Part shown: piece by piece, positions 1-7,313 of the stretch
Position numbering within the stretch: the stretch's first letter is position 1
Layout: the number at the start of each line of letters is the position of its first letter
NCBI GenBank assembly: GCA_905215465.1
Contig: CAJMPT010000013.1
Span: 1-39,963 of the forward strand
Direction: 5' to 3'
DNA from: an uncultured bacterium
GTDB taxonomy: Bacteria; Actinomycetota; Coriobacteriia; Coriobacteriales; Atopobiaceae
Length of the DNA: 39,963 nucleotides
The notes under the pieces: model-generated
What the model was told of the DNA's origin: nothing
Database searches by the model: none
Seen by the model: only the letters and a program-made list of their open reading frames with translations
Position numbers and translations under genes: made by a program

Positions 1-1271
1 GTGAGCTGGGTGGACCCCACATAGTAGTGCCAGCAACCGTCAGACCACTGCCAAGAGCCATTGGTCCTCAGGCCGTAGGTCCTGGCTATGCCCTCGGCAT
101 CGGCCTCCCCCAGGGCCTTGAGGTTGGCCTCGTTGGAGAGAAACGCCGCATCCGCGTCGTTGGTGATGAAGGCGTGCTCGACGATGATGCCGAGGATGCC
201 GCGCTGGCGCGCATAGCGGATGATGCCGTAGTAGTCAGAGGTGGAGCCGTCCGGGTAGACGGAGGAGTCATAGCCCTCGGGGTAATCGCGCGTCTTCGCC
301 CCACGGCTGTAGAGACCCAGCGCCTGGAGGCGGTTGAGGATGTTGGCGGAAAGCGTGACGCCCATAGAAACCTCGTCGCGCTTGTAGCTGCTGCCGTTGG
401 GATACCAAACCTCGGCGCCGTGGGCGGTCTCTGTGGCCGAGTTCATGTGAAGGCTCACGAATACGTCCGCACCGGTGTCAACGGCATCGTTGACACGTTC
501 ATAGAGATCGTCCGTCCCCGTCTTGCCATCATGGGTCATGACGACCTTTACACCCGGGTACTTCTCCAGTGCAGCTTTGCAGTAGTTTGCGATGCTGAGC
601 GTAAGGTCGGACTCGCGGAGGCCGTGGCTGACGGCACCCGGGTTGGAGGGACCAGGTCCGTGGCCGGGGTCAAGCGCGATGGTGAACTGGCCTCCCAAGG
701 AGCGCGCGAGCATGGACTGCGTGGACGGGGCCGCAGACTCCATCATGGCACCTGAGTCATCCAGGGAGTAAACGGTGGCGCTGGATGCGGCTGCGGCGGA
801 CTCAGGCTCAGCCGAGAAGGTAGCCACGCCAGCGGAGTCCGTTGAGGTCACGATGTAGGAGCAAGAACCATCTTGCGCGGAAAGGTCATAGGTAGAAGCC
901 CCGCCGTCCCTATAGGTGACAGAGACGGACGATAGCTCGCACTCACCCGACAGCGTTGCCGGAAACTCAAAGAGCACAGCGTCCGCCGAGAAGGACGTGG
1001 CCGGTGCGGAGTACTGCCGACCATCCCGCACGTAGAACAGGTTGGCCGATGCCACGACCCTTTGGTTTCCAAGCCCAATGGCAATACGCTGGACGCCACC
1101 CTGCACCACGCTTGGGGACTCGACGTAGATAAAGGACTTCTCGCCAAGCTCGGCTGCCTGCGCCGAGAAGGGCAGGCTCAGGGCGAGTCCGGTGGCAAGC
1201 GTCGCAATGGCGACGGCCAGGCACAGTGGGAGCCTGGCGATGGCGTTGTGTACTCTCTTGGCTATCTGCAT
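1..1271 (-). CDS. N-acetylmuramoyl-L-alanine amidase (Amidase_3), 3' end outside window
   Basis: Secreted zinc amidase that cleaves the amide bond between MurNAc and the stem peptide of peptidoglycan. The frame is open from an ATG at 1271 to the window edge, giving 423 residues with no stop. Residues 1-40 form a signal peptide (basic start, hydrophobic core, AQAA cleavage area). Residues 41-190 are a beta-rich spacer without a clear family. The amidase domain runs about 195-400, with the four expected zinc/catalytic residues: H204 in LDPGHG, E220 in GLRESD, H275 in SLHMNS and E365 in IIVEHAF. After it comes NGSWQWSDGCWHYYVG, the start of an aromatic, glycine-rich cell-wall-binding repeat of the choline-binding-like type, so more repeats are expected to the left. 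A GAGG lies 6 bases before the ATG. It is divergent from the glycosyltransferase gene. Role in cell separation or autolysis is inferred. Confidence 0.9.
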   Translation of the reverse strand, partial: MQIAKRVHNAIARLPLCLAVAIATLATGLALSLPFSAQAAELGEKSFIYVESPSVVQGGVQRIAIGLGNQRVVASANLFYVRDGRQYSAPATSFSADAVLFEFPATLSGECELSSVSVTYRDGGASTYDLSAQDGSCSYIVTSTDSAGVATFSAEPESAAAASSATVYSLDDSGAMMESAAPSTQSMLARSLGGQFTIALDPGHGPGPSNPGAVSHGLRESDLTLSIANYCKAALEKYPGVKVVMTHDGKTGTDDLYERVNDAVDTGADVFVSLHMNSATETAHGAEVWYPNGSSYKRDEVSMGVTLSANILNRLQALGLYSRGAKTRDYPEGYDSSVYPDGSTSDYYGIIRYARQRGILGIIVEHAFITNDADAAFLSNEANLKALGEADAEGIARTYGLRTNGSWQWSDGCWHYYVGSTQL

Positions 1272-1374
1272 GGTCTGCCTCGTCTTGGTTGGTTGGAGGG
1301 ACGTTGCTGTGGTGGACGGCGGTGCCCAGGCTGCCTCTTATAGGCACATTGTTTTCATGATACGTGGGGGAACC

Positions 1375-1402
1375 TTGTCCACGCTTCAGCAAGTGTTAAT
1401 CT
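1375..1402 (+). promoter_or_regulatory. Candidate sigma-70 promoter for the glycosyltransferase pair
   Basis: TTGTCC (1375-1380), a 16-base spacer and TAATCT (1397-1402) lie 51 bases ahead of the TTG start at 1454. This is the best match in the 182-base divergent gap. Just downstream CAGGTC (1406-1411) and GACCTG (1423-1428) can pair as a short hairpin in the leader. No equally good promoter was found for the amidase on the other strand. Confidence 0.45.
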
Positions 1403-1453
1403 TTACAGGTCATACCGATTGAGACCTGCAAAATACAGAAGGCTTACATCACA

Positions 1454-2134
1454 TTGAAAGTTCTAGCAATCATCCCCGCATACAACGAGGAGGGGTGCAT
1501 CGAGGCCACGGTGGACGAGTTCGTCCGGACGTGCCCCGGCGTGGACTACCTCGTGGTCAATGACGGCTCCTCGGACCAGACCGAGGCCATCTGCAAGCGC
1601 CGCGGCTTCAACTACGTGAGCCACCCGGTCAACCTCGGCCTCACCGGCGGCTTCCAGACCGGCTGCCGCTATGCCCTGGAGAACGGCTACGACGCCGTCA
1701 TCCAGTTTGACGCGGACGGCCAGCACATGCCGGAGTACGTCACCGTCATGGCCAAGCGCATGGAGGCCGACGGCGCGGACATCGTCATCGGCTCGCGCTT
1801 TGTGGACGAGGAGAAGCCCGTCTCGGCACGCATGATTGGCTCTCGCCTCATCACCGGGCTCATCAAGCTGACCTGCGGGCAAACCGTGAACGACCCCACG
1901 AGTGGCATGCGCCTGTTCAACCGAAAGATGGTGAGCGAGTTCGTACGGCGCTTCGACTTTGGCCCAGAGCCGGATTCCGTTGCGTTCCTTATGCGCAAGG
2001 GCGCCAAGGTGTCCGAGGTGCAGGTGCAGATGCGCGAGCGCCAGGCCGGCGAGAGCTACCTCAACGCCTGGAAGTCCATCTCCTACATGGCGCGCACGTG
2101 CATGTCCATCCTCTTTGTCCAGTGGTTCAGGTGA
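1454..2134 (+). CDS. GT2 family glycosyltransferase (dolichyl-phosphate mannosyltransferase-like)
   Basis: Transfers a sugar from a nucleotide donor, probably to a lipid carrier or growing cell-surface glycan; the substrate cannot be read from sequence. The 226 residues show the GT-A layout: N-terminal strand and PAYNEE (about residues 8-13), VVNDGSSD (about 35-42), NLGLTGG, then the metal-binding DAD in FDADGQH (about 90) and the later GSRF and DPTSGMR segments typical of DPM1-like enzymes. No membrane segment is evident, so it should act at the cytoplasmic face. The start is a TTG giving MKVLAIIPAYN, which is where the family's first strand begins; the GAAGG upstream is 11 bases away, a weak ribosome site. 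The stop lies 5 bases before a DUF2304 gene, a pairing commonly seen in polysaccharide loci. The region holds only this pair rather than a full polysaccharide locus. Confidence 0.88.
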   Translation: MKVLAIIPAYNEEGCIEATVDEFVRTCPGVDYLVVNDGSSDQTEAICKRRGFNYVSHPVNLGLTGGFQTGCRYALENGYDAVIQFDADGQHMPEYVTVMAKRMEADGADIVIGSRFVDEEKPVSARMIGSRLITGLIKLTCGQTVNDPTSGMRLFNRKMVSEFVRRFDFGPEPDSVAFLMRKGAKVSEVQVQMRERQAGESYLNAWKSISYMARTCMSILFVQWFR

Positions 2135-2139
2135 TTGGC

Positions 2140-2472
2140 ATGAACATCACTTTGCGAATCTTCTTGCTCATAGTTGCCTTCCTGACGCTGGCGTTTGTCA
2201 TCCGCAAGCTCAAGAAGTCCGCGCTCGAGATCATCGACTCCATCTTCTGGGTGCTTCTGGCCGTGCTGCTCATCGTGGTGGCGGCGTTCCCGCAGCTGGT
2301 GTTCTGGGTGACGGGCGTCTTTGGGTTTGACTCGTCGTCAAACTTCGTCTTCTTCTGCGGCATTCTGGTGCTTCTGGCCCGCCTGTTCACCCAGGACCTC
2401 AAGGTGGCCACGCTCAAGCGCAAGCTCACCACCCTGACGCAGACCGAGGCGCTGAAGGAGCACGGGAGGTAG
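2140..2472 (+). CDS. DUF2304 membrane protein
   Basis: Small integral membrane protein of 110 residues with two or three hydrophobic helices (about 5-20, 34-58 and 64-85) and a basic, Thr/Leu-rich cytoplasmic-looking tail. Fits the DUF2304 family, usually encoded next to GT2 glycosyltransferases; it may anchor the enzyme or handle its lipid-linked product, but no reaction is known. ATG at 2140 is preferred because AGGTGA lies 6 bases before it, at the end of the glycosyltransferase gene. A GTG at 2131, overlapping the upstream stop as GTGA, would add three residues and cannot be excluded. It is the last gene before a convergent junction. Confidence 0.75.
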   Translation: MNITLRIFLLIVAFLTLAFVIRKLKKSALEIIDSIFWVLLAVLLIVVAAFPQLVFWVTGVFGFDSSSNFVFFCGILVLLARLFTQDLKVATLKRKLTTLTQTEALKEHGR

Positions 2473-2523
2473 GAAGAGGCGCATCTCCTGGCTCTTTCTT
2501 GCCACATCGAGCAACGCTTCGCT

Positions 2524-2665
2524 CAAATCTCGGCTACGTTTGGCTTTAAATTCGAGAGCACTTAATATCAGCCGAATAAATTCGGCATATGCCCAGTTGA
2601 TTGAGGTGCCTTTCGGGCTTCTACCCGACTCGTCCGGAACAAAACACAAACGTAGCCGAGTTTTG
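2524..2665. repeat. 142-bp element with 19-bp inverted ends and two internal hairpins
   Basis: The arms 2524-2542 and 2647-2665 are inverted copies matching at 18 of 19 bases, with a perfect 14-base core (CTCGGCTACGTTTG and its complement). Inside are a perfect GCCGAAT/ATTCGGC stem around 2572-2587 and a TCGGG/CCCGA stem further right, so a transcript of either strand could fold into a long stem capped by two hairpins. The interior left of centre is much richer in A/T than the surroundings. It occupies most of the 238-bp gap between two convergent genes. It could be a miniature mobile element, a structured RNA or a bidirectional terminator. No other copy is present in this window. Confidence 0.6.
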
Positions 2666-2710
2666 GTGAATTATGCTCAGAACAACAAGGAGGAGACAGG
2701 GGCTCATCGG

Positions 2711-3685
2711 CTATTTCACATTTCTAAAGGCAATCAGGGCCATGACCTTATCGGCATTGGCCGGCACGAGGTAGCCCTTGGCAATTGCGCTCTTGTTATA
2801 GGCAAGAGGCGTGCCCTTGGTAGCGTCGGAAAGCACTGACGTGAAGAACTGCTCCCAGCTCATATACTCGGCGCTCTCAACGTAGTTCTCGGAGTTGGCC
2901 AGGATTTCTTCGATGCCATCCGCCTTGACAATCCCAGATGAGAGCAGAAGCCACTCAAAGGACTCTGGAAGGCACACCGTCACCTCATGGGGATGTTCCT
3001 TCTGGTACTTGAGGATCCTGTCGACATACGGACCAAAGGCGGCGCCGTCCGCTATGACGAAGACGGTGCCGCCCTCGTGGCCACACAGCCAGCCTAGAAT
3101 CTTGGCATTGCTTTGCGCTGACTCACAAAGGAGCTTCTCCTCATCGAAGCGAGCCTCGAAGAACTGCAGGCCTGACTTGGAGTCCTCCGTTAACAGAACA
3201 TCAAAGTCTTTACTTGCCTTCGCGCGTGAGAGACTGTAGCGATGGCCTTCCAACTCCTTGTACATGGGAACCAGAGAGTGAAACTTGCCGCTCGTCTTGA
3301 TCTTATACACCTCGTTGACGCTGTACGGCAGGCACGGGAGCTCACTGCGCGTAAAGATGACGTAGTAGTTGTCGGAATCCCTGGCGGCACGGGCAAAATC
3401 CTCAGTCGGCAGGTCTTCCATGCCCTCATCGATGAATACGATAGAACCGGCGATGCCTGCCAGCTGGTTTTTCCAGTCAATATCGGTCAAGGCCACGCAG
3501 GGGCAATCGCATTGAATGGCCACTCCGGAACGGTCGCCCAGACGCGTATGGTCGGCCACCATGTCATAGAGGGTGGTCTTTCCCGTCCCGCTGTCTCCGC
3601 GAACGATGGTGATGTTTCGACGCACGGTAAACTCGAAGGTGGTACCGCGCCTGCGAGACACCTTGACCTTGTAGCTGCCCTTCAT
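2711..3685 (-). CDS. P-loop ATPase of unknown function, paired with DUF4869
   Basis: Predicted 324-residue cytoplasmic nucleotide-binding protein. Near the N-terminus it has a Walker A motif, RGDSGTGKTTL (about residues 28-38), and a Walker B-like SIVFIDEG (about 80-87), followed by FTRSELPCLPYSV. The C-terminal half contains VIADGAAFGPYVDRI and CLPESFEWLLLSSG, segments I associate with a family often mislabelled 'translation initiation factor 2' in Firmicutes and actinobacteria. No nuclease or membrane signature was recognised. The ATG at 3685 is preferred: AGGGG sits 5 bases ahead, and the gene starts 8 bases after the DUF4869 stop. An upstream in-frame TTG at 3703 would overlap that gene. 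The two genes clearly form an operon. Base composition and codon choice look less GC-biased than in the flanking genes, suggesting an acquired accessory module. Function is unknown. Confidence 0.7.
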   Translation of the reverse strand: MKGSYKVKVSRRRGTTFEFTVRRNITIVRGDSGTGKTTLYDMVADHTRLGDRSGVAIQCDCPCVALTDIDWKNQLAGIAGSIVFIDEGMEDLPTEDFARAARDSDNYYVIFTRSELPCLPYSVNEVYKIKTSGKFHSLVPMYKELEGHRYSLSRAKASKDFDVLLTEDSKSGLQFFEARFDEEKLLCESAQSNAKILGWLCGHEGGTVFVIADGAAFGPYVDRILKYQKEHPHEVTVCLPESFEWLLLSSGIVKADGIEEILANSENYVESAEYMSWEQFFTSVLSDATKGTPLAYNKSAIAKGYLVPANADKVMALIAFRNVK

Positions 3686-3693
3686 CACGACCC

Positions 3694-4131
3694 CTAGAAG
3701 CAATCGACGGTTGCGGTCAGAAGCTCATCCATGTTGCTAACGGTCTTTCCGTTGTTAAGAACCTTTATTTTGAAGGGACCCTTCCCAAAGTCCATGACAT
3801 GGTGAAGGTTGATGACCACCTTGCGATTCTCGGCAATCTTGAGAAGCCACTTTGCGCAGTTGTCTCCGCAGGTAGATGCGTTGAAGACATGCTCTCTGTC
3901 AAATTTGACGAGCATGAGCGTCTTTACGCCACCAGAAAGGGCGAGCGGCGTGATGCTTCCCAGCACAGGGCTCTCAATGACGGACCCCGACACCACGTCG
4001 GACTTGTCCACGTCCTTGATCATCTGAACGGACAGCGGGTTTGTGATCCAGGAGTCACGGTACGTGTTCTTGAAGTAGACCGCCGTGTTGTATATGGCAT
4101 CAGGCATCTCACCAAAGTAGACATTCAGCAT
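3694..4131 (-). CDS. DUF4869 domain protein
   Basis: A 145-residue protein matching, from memory, the DUF4869 family over its whole length: MLNVYFGEMPDAIYNTAVYF at the start, WITNPLSVQMIKDVDKSDVV, then ESPVLGSITPLALSGGVK, and FNASTCGDNCAKWLLKIAE near the centre. The Cys pair and CGDNCAKW block look like the conserved core, but no catalytic role is known. There is no signal peptide or membrane segment. GGTGAG lies about 7 bases before the ATG. It directly precedes the P-loop ATPase gene, and the same gene pair is known to me from clostridia and bifidobacteria, so the two products probably work together. The upstream 75-base gap to the UbiB stop contains GGTAGC/GCTACC and GGACG/CGTCC stems but no clear promoter. 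Confidence 0.8.
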   Translation of the reverse strand: MLNVYFGEMPDAIYNTAVYFKNTYRDSWITNPLSVQMIKDVDKSDVVSGSVIESPVLGSITPLALSGGVKTLMLVKFDREHVFNASTCGDNCAKWLLKIAENRKVVINLHHVMDFGKGPFKIKVLNNGKTVSNMDELLTATVDCF

Positions 4132-4205
4132 GTGGTACTCACCGCCTTTTTTGACGCAGGTTATCTGATAGTCATGGTAGCGGACGCCGCGTCCAATGGC
4201 ACATG

Positions 4206-5984
4206 CTACCTGCGGTGCCTCCGGGCGTCGCGGATGATGTCGCGGGCGATCCAGATGCCTAGGAAGAACGCCACGATGTAGCCCACGAAGCCAATGACCG
4301 GGATGCCGATGATGACCGGCTGGATGCGGGCGTAGTAGACCACCGACGAGCCTATGAACAGGCCCGCCACGATGATGCCCATGGTCAGGCGGTTGGCCGT
4401 GCGAGAGAAGTCCTCCAGCGGGTCCTCCGTGCCGGCCACGTCAAGGTTCACGCGCAGCTGGCCGCGTGTGAGCATGCGCATGGCAACCTGGGCCTCCCCC
4501 GCCGCACCCAGAAGGCCGTGCGTGGCGGCCAGAGTCTCCTTGGCAAGGCGGCGCAGCTCGCGGCTGGCAAGCTCCTCGGGGTCCGTGTGGGCCCTCAGGT
4601 GCCGCTTGATGATGTCCACCATGGAGGCGCCGGGCATGAGGTTGTCCACCACGCCCTCCAGGGTCACCAGGGCGCGTGCCAGCATGGTCACCGTGCCCGG
4701 CAGCTCGATACCGTTCTTCTGCGCCATGGAGACCAGAGACCCCACAAAGGCGCCAATGTCCAGGTCAGACAGGTTGGCCGCACCAAAGTCCGCCACAATG
4801 GCGTCCAGGTCGGAGAGCAGGTGCGCCTGGTCCACCTCGGCGCTGTCGGATATGGAGAAGCGCATGAGGCCGTCCGCCAGGCGCGCGGAGTCCTTCTCGG
4901 CCACCGCGACGATCATGTCCGAGAGGGCGCTGCGGTCGCGCGAGGAGAGCCTGCCCATGATGCCCAGGTCCATGTAGACGATCCTGCCGCCGGAAACCAC
5001 GATGTTTCCCGGGTGGGGATCGGCGTGGAAGAAGCCGTCGTCCAGCATCTGCGTGGCAAAGTTGTCCACGAGCTTCTCGCCAATCTCGGCGCAGTCGTAG
5101 CCCTCGGCGGTGAGGCGGGCCGTGTCGTCGATGGGGATGCCCTCGACGTAGTCCATGACCACCACGTGGCGGGTGCACAGGGCCGGGTGGGGCTTGGGGC
5201 ACTCCAGGTAGACGCAGCCGGCGTTGTTGCGGCGGAACTCCTCGAGGTTTCTGGCCTCCACGAGGAAGTCCGTCTCCTCGCGGAAGGACTGCCAGAGCTC
5301 GTCCACAACGGACTGCAGGTCAAGGAACTGGTTCTGCCCCATGAAGCGGCTCATGTAGCGCGCGAGGGACCTCATGATGGAGATGTCCTGCGCCATGGTC
5401 TCCTGCACGTGGGGGCGCTGGACCTTGATGGCCACGAGCTCGCCCGTGACCAGGCGCGCCTTGTGCACCTGGGCCACCGAGGCCGAGCCCAGCGGGTTGT
5501 CGTCAATGGCGTCGAAGATGTCCTCGATGTGACGGTCGTACTCGGCGCGCAGGGCCGAGAGCACGGTGTCTCGGTCCATGGGCTCCACGTCCGTGCGCAG
5601 GCGCTCCAGCTCGCGCGTGAAGCTCGGCGGCAGAATCTCGGACCGCATGGAGAGGATCTGCCCCGCCTTGACAAAGGTGGGCCCCAGCTCCTCCAGCATG
5701 CGGCGCAGCGTCTTGGGCGTGAGGCCGTGGAAGATGTCGTAGCGCCTCACGATGGCCAGCATCTCTCCAATGCGCCGCAGCTTGGAGCGGCGAGAGGGGC
5801 CCTGCGCCCCTGAGTTGCGGCCGCCGAGAAGGCCGATGGTCTGGCCGTCGGCGTCGGCGCCCTCGAGCTCCTGCTGGACGCTCGCGTACCAGTCGTCGAG
5901 GAGCTCCTGCGCGGACTGTCCGCGCGGGGGCTCCTCGACGTGCTGGCCGGCTTGCCGGCCGTTGCTGTCCTGCGCCTGGGCCAC
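4206..5984 (-). CDS. ABC1/UbiB/AarF family atypical kinase
   Basis: Atypical protein-kinase-like ATPase of 592 residues, membrane-anchored, linked in other bacteria to quinone or lipid handling. All family hallmarks are visible: KAGQ (106-109), the alanine-rich loop GSASVAQVHKA (166-176), the invariant lysine K187 in VAIKVQRP, HADPHPGN (320-327) and YMDLG (337-341, DLG in place of DFG). Two hydrophobic helices near the C-terminus (about 530-585) form the usual anchor. Residues 1-65 are a polar, probably disordered extension. The start is GTG, and its ribosome site (GGAG) lies in the tail of the upstream phasin-like gene, whose stop is 3 bases before the start, so translation is likely coupled. 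No quinone biosynthesis gene is in the window, so a role outside ubiquinone synthesis is likely. Confidence 0.92.
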   Translation of the reverse strand: MAQAQDSNGRQAGQHVEEPPRGQSAQELLDDWYASVQQELEGADADGQTIGLLGGRNSGAQGPSRRSKLRRIGEMLAIVRRYDIFHGLTPKTLRRMLEELGPTFVKAGQILSMRSEILPPSFTRELERLRTDVEPMDRDTVLSALRAEYDRHIEDIFDAIDDNPLGSASVAQVHKARLVTGELVAIKVQRPHVQETMAQDISIMRSLARYMSRFMGQNQFLDLQSVVDELWQSFREETDFLVEARNLEEFRRNNAGCVYLECPKPHPALCTRHVVVMDYVEGIPIDDTARLTAEGYDCAEIGEKLVDNFATQMLDDGFFHADPHPGNIVVSGGRIVYMDLGIMGRLSSRDRSALSDMIVAVAEKDSARLADGLMRFSISDSAEVDQAHLLSDLDAIVADFGAANLSDLDIGAFVGSLVSMAQKNGIELPGTVTMLARALVTLEGVVDNLMPGASMVDIIKRHLRAHTDPEELASRELRRLAKETLAATHGLLGAAGEAQVAMRMLTRGQLRVNLDVAGTEDPLEDFSRTANRLTMGIIVAGLFIGSSVVYYARIQPVIIGIPVIGFVGYIVAFFLGIWIARDIIRDARRHRR

Positions 5985-5987
5985 GCC

Positions 5988-6362
5988 CTACTCCGCGCTG
6001 TCCTCGGCGGACTCGGCCTGGGCGGCGGGCTCCTCCTCGACGCCGTCCTCGACGTCGACGGTCACCTTGGCGGCCTCGATATCGGCCGTCATCTGGGCGA
6101 CCTTGGCGGCGTAGGCGGCGCGGTCCTCGTCGGAGAGGGCCTCCAGGAAGGTGCGCAGCGCGGTGTCGGTGGTCTCCTGCGCGGCCTCCTTGGCCTTGCG
6201 CGAGAGCTCCTGGTTGAGCGACTTGCCCTGCTGGACGGTGAGCTCACCCTTCTTGACCAGGTCCTCCACGGCCTGCTGGGACTTCTCGGCGGTGATGGCC
6301 ACGGCGCCGACGGTTGCCAGGAAGGCCTTATTGAGGCCACCCATGATGTCAATTCCAGCCAT
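5988..6362 (-). CDS. Phasin-like coiled-coil protein
   Basis: A 124-residue helical protein. It starts MAGIDIMGGLNKAFLATVG, a short hydrophobic patch, followed by a long amphipathic helix rich in Lys, Glu and Gln (about 25-105) and a very acidic tail (VEDGVEEEPAAQAE). This is the layout of small phasin-family/PHA-granule-associated proteins often found just before AarF/ABC1 kinases; a granule role is not implied. The ATG at 6362 is chosen because GGGAG lies 6 bases upstream; a longer open frame to 6554 has no such signal and overlaps the next gene. It forms a two-gene operon with the kinase and may regulate it or tether it to membrane or lipid surfaces (inference). Confidence 0.65.
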   Translation of the reverse strand: MAGIDIMGGLNKAFLATVGAVAITAEKSQQAVEDLVKKGELTVQQGKSLNQELSRKAKEAAQETTDTALRTFLEALSDEDRAAYAAKVAQMTADIEAAKVTVDVEDGVEEEPAAQAESAEDSAE

Positions 6363-6445
6363 GCTCTTCTCCCTTCTTGGGCGGGCGCGGGCCCGTCCTC
6401 CTTTTGTCTCACTGTACCCCTTGGGGCGATGGGCGTTTCCCTTTA

Positions 6446-6485
6446 GCCCCGCCCGTCCGGCAGACGGGGCCGCCCCGCGGGGCGG
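6446..6485 (-). terminator. GC-rich hairpins downstream of the HAD phosphatase
   Basis: A perfect 16-base palindrome (6470-6485) follows the stop of the HAD gene at 6490, and GCCCCG (6446-6451) can pair with CGGGGC (6465-6470). There is no U-tract after the stems, so this is a possible weak or Rho-assisted terminator separating the HAD gene from the phasin-like/UbiB operon. Confidence 0.35.
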
Positions 6486-6489
6486 AAGG

Positions 6490-7161
6490 CTAGCCGAGAA
6501 GAACGCGCCGCAGGTCGTCCACGGTGTCGCACAGGGCGCAGCACCCGGCGTCAACGAGCTCCTGCGGCTCGCACGTGTGGCCCACGGTCACGCCCACGCA
6601 GGGCAGGCCCGCCTCGTGGGCGGCCTCGGCGTCAAAGCGGCGGTCTCCCACCATGACGGCCTGGTCGGGCGAGAAGCCCAGGCGGCCCAGGACGTCGCCA
6701 ATGATCATGGCCTTGGTCTGGCCGTTGTCGCGCTCCTTGCCCAGCGGCAGATCGAAGAGGTCGCGGACCCCGTTGACGTCGATGCCGCGGTCCAGCAGGA
6801 ACTGCCTCTTGAAGGAGGCGATGGCCACCTTGCGGCCGGCGGCCCGCAGGTCCCCCAGCAGCTCGCGCATGCCGTCGAAGAGCGGCCAGCCGTCGCGCCC
6901 GAGGTTCTGATAGACGGCGCGGTACTCCTCGGTGATCCGCATGGCCTCCTCGGGGTCCACGCCGTAGACCTCGGTGAAGGCGGCCGGGAAGGGCGGCCCC
7001 ACGATGCGGCGCATGTCCCCCAATGCCTCGTCCGTCCAGCCGTGCCGGTGCATGACGGAGCGTGCGGTGCGGATGATGCCGGGCATGGAGTCCACGAGTG
7101 TTCCGTCAAAGTCAAAGATAACGAGGTCCTTGCTGGCCACGTCCTCGCCGGTGAGGGGCAT
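6490..7161 (-). CDS. HAD family phosphatase (Gph/phosphoglycolate phosphatase-like)
   Basis: A 223-residue HAD-superfamily hydrolase, cytoplasmic. Motif I is IFDFDGTLVDS, with the nucleophile and acid/base aspartates near residue 17-19. Motif II serine is in VAIASFKRQ, motif III lysine in GQTKAMIIGD and motif IV in MVGDRRFDAEAA. A helical cap (about 25-95) between motifs I and II places it in subfamily I with Gph and PpaX. The physiological phosphate ester cannot be deduced. The ATG at 7161 has GGA 6 bases upstream (AAAGGACTCCCC); the longer open frame to 7284 reads into low-quality sequence. It is divergent from the DUF1015 gene. A near-perfect palindrome TACCC-AA-GGGTA (7186-7197) just upstream may be an operator. 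Confidence 0.85.
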   Translation of the reverse strand: MPLTGEDVASKDLVIFDFDGTLVDSMPGIIRTARSVMHRHGWTDEALGDMRRIVGPPFPAAFTEVYGVDPEEAMRITEEYRAVYQNLGRDGWPLFDGMRELLGDLRAAGRKVAIASFKRQFLLDRGIDVNGVRDLFDLPLGKERDNGQTKAMIIGDVLGRLGFSPDQAVMVGDRRFDAEAAHEAGLPCVGVTVGHTCEPQELVDAGCCALCDTVDDLRRVLLG

Positions 7162-7185
7162 GGGGAGTCCTTTCTGGTTGGTTTC

Positions 7186-7197
7186 TACCCAAGGGTA
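7186..7197. promoter_or_regulatory. Palindrome upstream of the HAD gene, possible operator
   Basis: TACCC-AA-GGGTA is a perfect 12-base inverted repeat 24 bases before the HAD start, in the divergent gap 7162-7313. Its symmetry and place would suit a dimeric regulator, but no family was recognised. Confidence 0.25.
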
Positions 7198-7246
7198 ACA
7201 CGTGCGGCGCGGCCCAGGCGCCCCGCGACCTCGCGGCTCGCCGTCA

Positions 7247-7274
7247 TTGCCCCGCAACATCCGAGTCGTATCAT
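7247..7274 (+). promoter_or_regulatory. Candidate promoter for the DUF1015 operon
   Basis: TTGCCC (7247-7252), a 16-base spacer and TATCAT (7269-7274) lie 39 bases before the GTG start at 7314. This is a good sigma-70-type match and would give a leader of about 32 bases. Confidence 0.45.
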
Positions 7275-7313
7275 GAAGGGTCACCCTGCGTCACCCTACC
7301 AAAGGAGAGTGCC

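Noticed and set aside
2098..2139. Upstream start of the DUF2304 protein at 2098
   Set aside because: It would overlap the glycosyltransferase gene by 37 bases and adds non-conserved residues; AGGTGA positions ATG 2140.
2338..2649. A 103-codon minus-strand frame (TTG start) and an opposing plus-strand frame at 2540-2839 over the inverted-repeat element
   Set aside because: Both read through a palindromic element, lack ribosome sites and overlap real genes; the protein-like look is probably a by-product of the repeat.
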